This document shows positions 45,000 to 51,731 of a stretch of DNA of 64,000 nucleotides, piece by piece; position 1 is the first letter of the stretch, and every line of letters begins with the position of its first letter. A program made the translations under genes and the position numbers. Location: positions 248,001 through 312,000 of the forward strand of contig NZ_JAFNJS010000003.1 in the NCBI RefSeq assembly GCF_019024325.1, written 5' to 3'. The stretch is from Falsiroseomonas tokyonensis. Its GTDB lineage: Bacteria; Pseudomonadota; Alphaproteobacteria; Acetobacterales; Acetobacteraceae. Below the pieces are notes generated by a model. It saw only the letters and a list, made by a program, of their open reading frames with translations. It did no database searches and was not told the origin of the DNA.

Positions 45000-47063
45000 T
45001 CAGGACAGGTTCCGCTTCGCGCGCTCCGCCTCGCGCAGCCAGTCCTCGGTGGTCTTGGCGACCGGGCGATCGGGCCCGGCATAGGGATCGACGCCTGAAT
45101 CGGTGGCGGCGAAGGGGCGGCAATCCTCGCAGAGCCGCAGCAGCGCCAGCTGCTTCGGGTCGCGGAACATCCAATGCCCGCCCTGGGTCAGCCTGGCGGT
45201 GACGCGGTCGATCTGCGATTTTACGCCAAACGGCTTCGCACAGCGCTCGCAGCAGAACGGCGCTTCTTCCTTCACCACCTGCATCTGGCCGGAGGCGGGC
45301 GCCAGGTTCAGCCGTGGCTCGAGCGAGATCACCTTCTCAGGGCAGGTGGTGGCGCAGAGGCCGCATTGCACGCAGGCATCCTCCAGTAAGCGCAGCTGCG
45401 GCGTCTCGGGGTTCGCGGTCAGGGCGGCGGTCGGGCAGACCATGGTGCAGGCCATGCAGAGCGTGCAGCCATCGGTATCGACCTTCGCCAGGCCGAAGGG
45501 GGCCAGCGCCGGCATGGGCAGCACGGCCTCGCGCCGCTGCGCCCCCTCGGCCAAGGCGCGGCCCGCCTGCCGCAAGACCTCGCGCGGCTGGCCCATTGCG
45601 AAAAAGGTTGCGGGGGGGAAGGGCAGGCCGCGGCGGGGCAGGGCGGCCAGGGCCTCGCCCAGGCTGAAGGGATCGTCGGTCTCGATGGCGGCGGCGCGCG
45701 GCGCGCCGTGCTCGGGCACGCCGAGGCCGCCCAGCACCTCCTGCGCGAAGCCGATATTGCGCAGCACGCCCTCCGCGCCATGCGCGCGGCGGCCGCGCAT
45801 CAGCACGCGGATCTGCGCGGCACCCCAGGCGAAGCCGGCCAGGAAGAAGGCGAGGTCGAGCTGCGAGACCTCGTTCACCCGCAGCGGCAGCACCCGCGCG
45901 GGCAGGCCCTCGCCTTCGCGGGCCAGGGCGTCGATCAGCGCCTCGCCATGCTCGGCGTCATGCACCAGCAGCACCGGCACCTCGCCGCCCGCCTCGCGAT
46001 AGGTCAGCAGCAAGGCGCGCAGCCGGCGCAGCAGGCTTTCGGAGGAGGGCAGGGCGTAGCTGGCCGCCCCCGTAGGACAGACCGCCGCGCAGGCGCCGCA
46101 GCCGGCGCAGATCTCGGCCGAGATCTGCACGCTGTCGCTGATCCGCACGCCATTCGGCATGACGCCCGGCGTGATGGCGCCGGTCGGGCAGAGATCCAGG
46201 CAGCGGGTGCAGGCTGTGCGCTTGTTGCGCGAATGGGCGCAGAGCCCGGCCTCGAAGGCGATGAAGCGCGGCTTGTCGAATTCGCCGACCAGATCCCTCG
46301 CGGCACCGAGGGCGCGTTCCACCGCGGCGGCATCGGCGGGGTCGGCGCGCAGATAGCCCTGGCGGACCTCATGCGAGGGGAAGAGCGGCGTGCCGCCCGT
46401 CAAATCCACCAGCACGTCGCAGCGGCTGACGGCGCCATCGCGGCGCGGCCCCCAGTCATAGGCGGCGCGAGAGGAGGGGCGCGGCATGGCATGGCCATCC
46501 ACCACCACCTCGAAGGCGCCGAGCCAGCCGGTCGCGGCCCGCGCCCGGCCCCGCGCCACGGGAAATTCGGCGGACCGCAGCGGCGCCACGGGCGCGCTGC
46601 CATCCAGCAGCACCGTGACATCCAGCGTGCCGGCCAGGCGCTCCGCCACGCGCAGCGCCACCTCGTCCCGGCCGAGGATCAGCGTCACGCCCTCGCTCTT
46701 CAGCGGCACCAGCGGCGTGGCCGGCATCGGCACCGCGGCGGCGGCGATCAGCGCTGCCATCTTGGGCCCGGCGGCGCGCGCCTCGGCAGACCAGCCGGCG
46801 GTCTCCCGGATATTCAGGAAGTCCAGCGCCCGGGCGAAGCCGGCATCCTCCGCCACCTCGGCAAACAGTGGCGCCTGGGCCGTGCAGGCCACCGTCACCG
46901 GCAGATCCTCCGCCAGCGCGTCCCGGAAACGGTCGAGCTGGGCGATGCAGAGCTGTTCCGCCAGGCGCGGCGCCCCGCCGGCGCAGCCGCGCGCGATGGC
47001 GCGGCCATCCAGCGGCATCGTATCCTCGCAGCTGCAGACGAAGGTGATCGGGGATCGGGTCAT
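45000..47063 (-). CDS. Multi-cluster 4Fe-4S protein linked to formate dehydrogenase
   Basis: This protein of about 687 residues begins MTRSPITFVCSCEDTMPLDG. Four ferredoxin-type cysteine motifs are visible: CTRCLDLCPTGA, CAGCGACAAVCPTGA (middle), CTLCMACTMVCPTAAL and CVQCGLCATTCPEKV (C-terminal third), plus a CERC and a CEDC pair near the end. No membrane helix is seen. It is divergent from the DUF4444/DUF6505/DUF6352/DUF3305/DUF3306 genes, a layout found with formate dehydrogenase loci in alphaproteobacteria. It may pass electrons or take part in enzyme maturation. Confidence 0.85.
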   Translation of the reverse strand: MTRSPITFVCSCEDTMPLDGRAIARGCAGGAPRLAEQLCIAQLDRFRDALAEDLPVTVACTAQAPLFAEVAEDAGFARALDFLNIRETAGWSAEARAAGPKMAALIAAAAVPMPATPLVPLKSEGVTLILGRDEVALRVAERLAGTLDVTVLLDGSAPVAPLRSAEFPVARGRARAATGWLGAFEVVVDGHAMPRPSSRAAYDWGPRRDGAVSRCDVLVDLTGGTPLFPSHEVRQGYLRADPADAAAVERALGAARDLVGEFDKPRFIAFEAGLCAHSRNKRTACTRCLDLCPTGAITPGVMPNGVRISDSVQISAEICAGCGACAAVCPTGAASYALPSSESLLRRLRALLLTYREAGGEVPVLLVHDAEHGEALIDALAREGEGLPARVLPLRVNEVSQLDLAFFLAGFAWGAAQIRVLMRGRRAHGAEGVLRNIGFAQEVLGGLGVPEHGAPRAAAIETDDPFSLGEALAALPRRGLPFPPATFFAMGQPREVLRQAGRALAEGAQRREAVLPMPALAPFGLAKVDTDGCTLCMACTMVCPTAALTANPETPQLRLLEDACVQCGLCATTCPEKVISLEPRLNLAPASGQMQVVKEEAPFCCERCAKPFGVKSQIDRVTARLTQGGHWMFRDPKQLALLRLCEDCRPFAATDSGVDPYAGPDRPVAKTTEDWLREAERAKRNLS

Positions 47064-47172
47064 GCGGGCGTGGCGCGTCCTCTGCCTTCCAGGCCTAGGC
47101 CCAGGGGTTGGCCCGCCATATATGCCGGGCCTCGCGCCGTTGCGAGGACTGTCGAGGGAAGACACTGCCGCC

Positions 47173-47898
47173 GTGACAACCGGCCTGCCGGACCTGCCCC
47201 CCGTCTTCGGCCCCATCATCCCGCTGCGGGAGGGGGGCGACGCGCTATCCCGCGCCGTGCAGCTCGCACCGCAGCATGGTGCCGGCACCCTCGCCTGGGT
47301 GCGCTCCAGCGCGCGGATCGAGGCCGCGGTGGTGCTGGAGCCGGAGCTGCCTCTGGCCGCCGCCCGCCCCGCGCTGTTTGCCGCCGCCAGCGCCTTGGCC
47401 GATGCGCTCGGCGCCTATGGCCCGGCGGAGGTGCCGATCACCTTCCGCTGGCCGGCGACCATCCGGGTGAATGGCGGCGCGATCGGCCAGGCGCGCCTCG
47501 CCTCGCCACCCGGCACGGCGGATCAGGCAGTGCCGGACTGGCTGGTGGTGGGGATCGAGGCGCGGCTGGCCTTCCCCCAGGGCTGGGAGCCAGGCCATGG
47601 CCTGCAGCAGGCCGCCCTGAGGGAGGAAGGCTGGACGGAGGAGGAAATCCCCGCCGCCGACCTGACCGCCGCCTGGGCGCGCCACCTGATGGCGGGGCTG
47701 GCCGAATGGCAGCAGCCGGGGCCGCGCGGCGGCTTTTCGCGATTGGCCGAGCGCTACCTGGCCCGGCTGGAGGCAGAGCCCTGGATGGCGGGCGCCCGGC
47801 GGGGGCTGGATCCGTCCAGCGGCGCGCTGGTGCTGGACCGCGATGGGACGCGCCGCAGCATCCCCCTGACCGAGGCCCTTGCGGAGTCCGCCGCATGA
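47173..47898 (+). CDS. Biotin/lipoate-protein-ligase-like protein (DUF4444)
   Basis: This protein of about 241 residues begins TTGLPDLPPVFGPIIPLREG and resembles the biotin/lipoate ligase fold: GAGTLAWVRSSARIEAAVVL, then PITFRWPATIRVNGGAIGQA, in which the usual ligase catalytic lysine region is altered. It is the first gene of an operon of conserved accessory genes near formate dehydrogenase. I choose the GTG at 47173; an ATG near 47120 is in the same frame but lies in the likely promoter region. A true ligase activity is uncertain. Confidence 0.72.
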   Translation: MTTGLPDLPPVFGPIIPLREGGDALSRAVQLAPQHGAGTLAWVRSSARIEAAVVLEPELPLAAARPALFAAASALADALGAYGPAEVPITFRWPATIRVNGGAIGQARLASPPGTADQAVPDWLVVGIEARLAFPQGWEPGHGLQQAALREEGWTEEEIPAADLTAAWARHLMAGLAEWQQPGPRGGFSRLAERYLARLEAEPWMAGARRGLDPSSGALVLDRDGTRRSIPLTEALAESAA

Positions 47899-48443
47899 CC
47901 CATCGCCTGCCGCGCACCCTGCGTCTCGACCCCTCCGATACCGTGATTTTTGCCGAAGCCGCCGAGCCCGGCGAATGGGCCGTGCCGGGCGGCTTCGAAT
48001 TCTGGGAGGAGGCGCCCGAGACGCTCTCCGGCCAGCGCCGCCAGGCTTTTCGCGGCGGTTTTCTGGGGATCGGCTCCTTCGGCTGGTCGACGCTGGTGGA
48101 GGTGGCGGAGGCGACGCCCGCGCAATACGCCGCCGCCCTGGCGGCCCTGGCCGCGCATATCCGCCGGCAGCACGGCGCGCCCGATGCGGCGGCGGCCGAG
48201 GCGGCGGCGCGGGAGGAGCTGGCCTTCGCCGAAAGCCTCTGCGACCACCCCCTCGGCACCGTGCTGGCCCTGTCCCGCAGCGTGGAGGAGGGCGCGGTGC
48301 GCGAACGTTTCCGGACGCTGCACCGGCGGGAGACGCCGCGCGAAGGCTATGCGGGCCTGCCGGTCTTCGCCGTGGTGGAGACGGAGGAAGAGGCGGTGGA
48401 GCATCCGGACCTGACGGCACTCGCCCGGCGCCGCAACCCATGA
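47895..48443 (+). CDS. DUF6505-type conserved protein
   Basis: This protein of about 182 residues begins MTHRLPRTLRLDPSDTVIFA, followed by FRGGFLGIGSFGWSTLVEVA. It has no signal peptide or membrane helix. I recognise it as a conserved member of the alphaproteobacterial formate dehydrogenase neighbourhood (DUF6505-like), function unknown. It overlaps both neighbours by four bases, so it is tightly coupled with them. The family number is from memory. Confidence 0.7.
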   Translation: MTHRLPRTLRLDPSDTVIFAEAAEPGEWAVPGGFEFWEEAPETLSGQRRQAFRGGFLGIGSFGWSTLVEVAEATPAQYAAALAALAAHIRRQHGAPDAAAAEAAAREELAFAESLCDHPLGTVLALSRSVEEGAVRERFRTLHRRETPREGYAGLPVFAVVETEEEAVEHPDLTALARRRNP

Positions 48444-49486
48444 GCGCCCCCGCAGGCCTTGCACCGGGCGACTTCTGGGTCGCCTCTGGCCACCACCTGT
48501 GCGACCGCGACGACCAGGGCCGCATCCTCGGTACGCCCGACCTCTGGCGCGCCTTCTGCGCCCGGCCGGAGCTGGTGCCGCCGACGGAAGCCTGCCCGGC
48601 GGAACGCGCGCTGCATGCCGCGCTGCTGCTCGACCCGATGCGCGCGGTGACCGCGGCCGAGCTCGACCGCCTCGCCGACCCCGATGCGCGGGAGAACTTC
48701 GCCGTCTTCCTCGGCTTTCGCGACCGCGTGGCGGCGCAGCCGAGCCTGGAGGCGGCCTGGCTCGACCTGTTCCGCAGCGGCGTGCAGGGCGTGCCGCCGA
48801 TCTTCCTGCAGATACTGACCCACCTCGTCACCCGCGCCGCGCTGGAAGGCGTGGAGGATCCCTTCGTGCTGCGCGCCGCGGAGCTGTTCTTCCGCCCGCA
48901 GCGCGCCGCCATCCACCAGGGCGCGCTGCTGCTGGCGGATGAGGAATATCTGGACGCACGCGGTGGCGATGGCGGCTACGGGGCATTGGGCCAATTGCTG
49001 ACCGAGGCCGGCTCGCCGCCGCGGGAGGTGGAGCTGGACGTGCTGTCGGAGGAGACGGCGCCGCTCTATCGCGGCCGGTCGGACGCGCACGACTTCGCCC
49101 TGGACATCGCCGAGAACCGCCCCGGCCAGCACGGCCTGGCCCGCGCGCTGGAACACTTCATCTTCCATGTGATCGGGGAGCGGGTGACGATCCGCCCGGT
49201 GCCGGTAATCGAGGACCGCAACTGGACCTGGCATGTCGGGCTGGATGCGGAGGCGACGGCGATCGCCAATGACCTCTGGCAGGGGAAGAAGGTGAAGCAG
49301 GCGCGGCTGGCCCGCATCCTCTGGCTCGGCGTGCTGGAATTCGCCGAAGCCTCCCGCGTGCTGCCGCGCGTGGCGGGCCGGCCGGTCTATCTGGCGCTGG
49401 CCATGGATGCGGCCCAGAAGCTGCGGATGAAGCCGCAGAACCTGGTCACCGGCCTGCCGCTGCGGGCGCGGGAGAACGGCGCGTGA
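48440..49486 (+). CDS. DUF6352-type conserved protein
   Basis: This protein of about 348 residues begins MSAPAGLAPGDFWVASGHHL, continuing with GTPDLWRAFCARPELVPP. It appears soluble and cytoplasmic, with no known catalytic motif. It matches a conserved family (DUF6352-like) that travels with DUF3305 and DUF3306 beside formate dehydrogenase genes. It overlaps both neighbours by four bases. Function unknown; a role in enzyme assembly is inferred from context. Confidence 0.72.
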   Translation: MSAPAGLAPGDFWVASGHHLCDRDDQGRILGTPDLWRAFCARPELVPPTEACPAERALHAALLLDPMRAVTAAELDRLADPDARENFAVFLGFRDRVAAQPSLEAAWLDLFRSGVQGVPPIFLQILTHLVTRAALEGVEDPFVLRAAELFFRPQRAAIHQGALLLADEEYLDARGGDGGYGALGQLLTEAGSPPREVELDVLSEETAPLYRGRSDAHDFALDIAENRPGQHGLARALEHFIFHVIGERVTIRPVPVIEDRNWTWHVGLDAEATAIANDLWQGKKVKQARLARILWLGVLEFAEASRVLPRVAGRPVYLALAMDAAQKLRMKPQNLVTGLPLRARENGA

Positions 49487-50007
49487 CGCGCACCCACAAC
49501 CCCGACAGCCTGTTCATCCCGCTCGCCGTGCTGGTGGAGCGCCGGCCCGGCGTCACCCGCTGGGCGGAGCATGCCTGGCGCGCCATCGAGGTGCTGGAGG
49601 AAGCGCCGGAAGTGGTGCCCTGGACCCTGCTGCGGCAGGAGCCGGACGGCCGCGCCGTCTTCTTCGCAGGCTCCGCGGAGGTGGCGCTGTATCCCACCGA
49701 TACCGACAACTACCGCCACAACCTGGCCTCCGCCCAGCCGCTGGTCTGGGTGCTGCTGCGCCCGGCGGAGACGCCGACGGGCTGGAGGCTGCAGACCGTC
49801 ACGGCCGATCCGGGGGAGGCGCATCTCTACGCCGATGTCGGCCAGGACCTGCTGGAGTCCCTGCCGATGCCGCCGCAGCTGCAGGCGGTGATGCAGGATT
49901 TCTGCGCGCGCCATCACAAGGAACGCGGCTTCTGGAAGCGCAAGCGCGACCAGGCGGATCCCGAGGCGCTGGCGCATCGTGCCCCCATCGCGGAGCGGGA
50001 AGAATGA
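49483..50007 (+). CDS. DUF3305 protein of the formate dehydrogenase locus
   Basis: This 174-residue protein contains FIPLAVLVERRPGVTRWAEH, FFAGSAEVALYPTDTDNYRH and LESLPMPPQLQAVMQDFCAR, then HHKERGFWKRKRDQ, all features of DUF3305. DUF3305 genes lie beside DUF3306 and formate dehydrogenase genes, and their role is unknown. The start is GTG at 49483, overlapping the previous stop. Its end overlaps the DUF3306 gene by four bases. Confidence 0.85.
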   Translation: MTRTHNPDSLFIPLAVLVERRPGVTRWAEHAWRAIEVLEEAPEVVPWTLLRQEPDGRAVFFAGSAEVALYPTDTDNYRHNLASAQPLVWVLLRPAETPTGWRLQTVTADPGEAHLYADVGQDLLESLPMPPQLQAVMQDFCARHHKERGFWKRKRDQADPEALAHRAPIAEREE

Positions 50008-50597
50008 GCGAGGACGGCTTCCTGGGTCGGTGGTCCCGCCTGAAGCGCGCGGCCGAGCCGGCGCCGGAGCCTAAGCCCGAGCCTGAGATCGAGGCCGAGG
50101 ACGCCGTGGCGTTGCCGCAGCCGGCCGCCTGCCCGCTGCCCGGCGTGCCGGAGATCGACCTCAGCGCCCTGCCGCGCATCGAGGAGCTGACCGAATCGAG
50201 CGACTTCAGCCTGTTCCTGCGCCCCGGCATTCCCGCCGCCCTGCGCGGCGCGGCGCTGCGGCGCATGTGGTCGCTGGACCCTGGCATCCGCGACTTCATC
50301 GGCCCGGCCGATTATGCCTGGGACTACAACAACCCTGCCGGCATGCCGCCCGGTTTCTCGCTGGACCTGGGCGGCGAGTTGAAGAAGCTGCTCGCCCAGG
50401 CGATCGGCGAGCGGCCGGAGGAGGAGGCCCCCGAGGCCGAGGCGGCGGCGGAGACCCCCGCCGAGCCGGAGGCGCCGCCCGAAGCAGTGGCGGAGACGCT
50501 GCCCCAGCCCGAGGCGGCCGCACCGCGCCTGGCCGAGGCACCCGCGGCGGAGCCGGCGTCGCCACGCCGCCGGCATGGCGGGGCCATGCCCGCCTGA
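50004..50597 (+). CDS. DUF3306 protein of the formate dehydrogenase locus
   Basis: This protein of about 197 residues has the conserved start FLGRWSRLKRAA, a middle DFSLFLRPGIPAALRGAALR and WDYNNPAGMPPGF, and a long alanine/glutamate/proline tail (about 135-197) of low complexity. That matches DUF3306. The gene ends at TGA 50595-50597, but the same frame stays open for another 32 codons after the stop, with a recognisable peptide character (see the next entry). Confidence 0.85.
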   Translation: MSEDGFLGRWSRLKRAAEPAPEPKPEPEIEAEDAVALPQPAACPLPGVPEIDLSALPRIEELTESSDFSLFLRPGIPAALRGAALRRMWSLDPGIRDFIGPADYAWDYNNPAGMPPGFSLDLGGELKKLLAQAIGERPEEEAPEAEAAAETPAEPEAPPEAVAETLPQPEAAAPRLAEAPAAEPASPRRRHGGAMPA

Positions 50598-50696
50598 CCC
50601 ACCCCGCTGCCGCTGGACCAGGCCGCGCTCGGCCGCGTGGCCGGCGGCTATATGGGCCAGAAGAGCACGGTGAGCCCCTTCGACGAGCTGCCCTGA
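50598..50696 (+). other. In-frame open stretch after the DUF3306 stop
   Basis: After the TGA at 50595-50597 the same frame reads 32 codons to a second TGA at 50694-50696, giving PTPLPLDQAALGRVAGGYMG followed by QKSTVSPFDELP. Codon choice looks like coding sequence. It could be the old C-terminus of DUF3306 cut off by a nonsense change, a remnant of another gene, or a tiny separate gene starting at an internal GTG or ATG. None can be preferred. Confidence 0.35.
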
Positions 50697-50716
50697 CCGC
50701 GCGCGACCAGGGCAGT

Positions 50717-50731
50717 TGCGAACTATTCGCA
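50717..50731. promoter_or_regulatory. Palindrome in the likely formate dehydrogenase promoter
   Basis: TGCGAA-CTA-TTCGCA is a perfect 6+3+6 inverted repeat in a short AT-rich island (AGTTAATAATCAAGG follows) about 115 bases upstream of the chaperone gene. In such GC-rich DNA the AT-rich block is a good candidate for the promoter of the chaperone-fdh operon, with the palindrome as an operator. The regulator is unknown. Confidence 0.45.
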
Positions 50732-50846
50732 GTTAATAATCAAGGACTTGCGTCGGCCGGGGCTTTGCGCTTGTTTGCTCGTCCGGCGGGTGTCGCAGGT
50801 GGCTGGGGAGCCGCCCGGCCTCGGCCGACGACAACGAAGCGCAAGA

Positions 50847-51446
50847 ATGCAGGACGGTCACGCCGAGGCGGTACTTGACCCTGTGGATGCGGAACGTGCG
50901 CGCCTCTTCGCCCTGCTCGGGCGGCTGCTGGGCGCCGCGCCGGATGCCGGGCTGCTGATCCGCATGCGCGCGCTGCGCGCCGAGACAGGGGAGCTGGGCG
51001 CGGCCTATGGCGACCTGGCCGAGGCCGCGGGGCGCTGCCAGGCCGAGGCGGCGGAGCGCGAGTTCTTCAACCTGTTCATCGGCGTGGGCCGTGGCGAGCT
51101 GCTGCCCTATGCCAGCTACTACTTGACCGGCTTCCTGCACGAACGCCCTCTGGCCGATCTGCGCGGCGACCTCGACCGGCTCGGCATCGCGCGGGTCGAG
51201 GGGGTGGCGGAGCCGGAGGACCATATCGCCTTCCTCTGCGAGGCCTATGCCGGGCTGCTCGCCGGCGCCTTCCCGGTTGCGGCCGAGGCGGCGATGCCCT
51301 TCTTCACCCGCCACATCCGACCCTGGGCCGCGCGCTTCTTCGCCGACCTGGAGAAGGCCCAGGCGGCGGATTTCTATCGCGCGGTGGGGCGGCTCGGCCG
51401 CCTCGCCGTGGAAGTCGAGGCCGCGGCGGCCGACCTGCCGACCTGA
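50847..51446 (+). CDS. TorD/DmsD-family maturation chaperone
   Basis: This protein of about 199 residues is helical and contains AAEREFFNLFIGVGRGELLP, then ASYYLTGFLHERPLADLRGD, and PEDHIAFLCEAYAGLLAG, which match TorD-type chaperones that hold molybdoenzymes before Tat export. It is directly upstream of a small Tat protein and the formate dehydrogenase alpha gene. The ATG at 50847 is used; the frame upstream to 50748 crosses the promoter region. Confidence 0.87.
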   Translation: MQDGHAEAVLDPVDAERARLFALLGRLLGAAPDAGLLIRMRALRAETGELGAAYGDLAEAAGRCQAEAAEREFFNLFIGVGRGELLPYASYYLTGFLHERPLADLRGDLDRLGIARVEGVAEPEDHIAFLCEAYAGLLAGAFPVAAEAAMPFFTRHIRPWAARFFADLEKAQAADFYRAVGRLGRLAVEVEAAAADLPT

Positions 51447-51491
51447 AACGGCCAGACTTGAACGACCCGATTTGAACAGGGAGTGCCAGCA

Positions 51492-51713
51492 ATGAGCGAG
51501 CAGGGGAACGACAAGCCCGTCCGCCGCGGATTCCTGAAGGCGCTGGGCCTCGGCACCGCCGCCGCGGCCGCGACGCCGGCGCTCGCGCAGCGCGCCGACC
51601 AGGTGCCCGCGCGCGACGCGCGGAAGGAGAATGAGGCGCAGCGCCTGGCCGCCCGGTACAAGCCGGATTCGGCCCATGTGCAGGCCTTCTACCGCACCAA
51701 TCGCTACGAATAA
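51492..51713 (+). CDS. Small twin-arginine-signal protein of the formate dehydrogenase region
   Basis: This 73-residue protein has a twin-arginine signal (PVRRGFLKALGLGTAAAAAT) ending near ALAQ, then a short mature part NEAQRLAARYKPDSAHVQAF, ending YRTNRYE. It matches the short Tat-signal proteins found just upstream of formate dehydrogenase alpha genes. It may escort the enzyme or be a small periplasmic subunit. The ATG at 51492 lies 18 bases before fdhA in the same operon. Confidence 0.87.
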   Translation: MSEQGNDKPVRRGFLKALGLGTAAAAATPALAQRADQVPARDARKENEAQRLAARYKPDSAHVQAFYRTNRYE

Positions 51714-51731
51714 GACGCGGGAGCACGCCAG

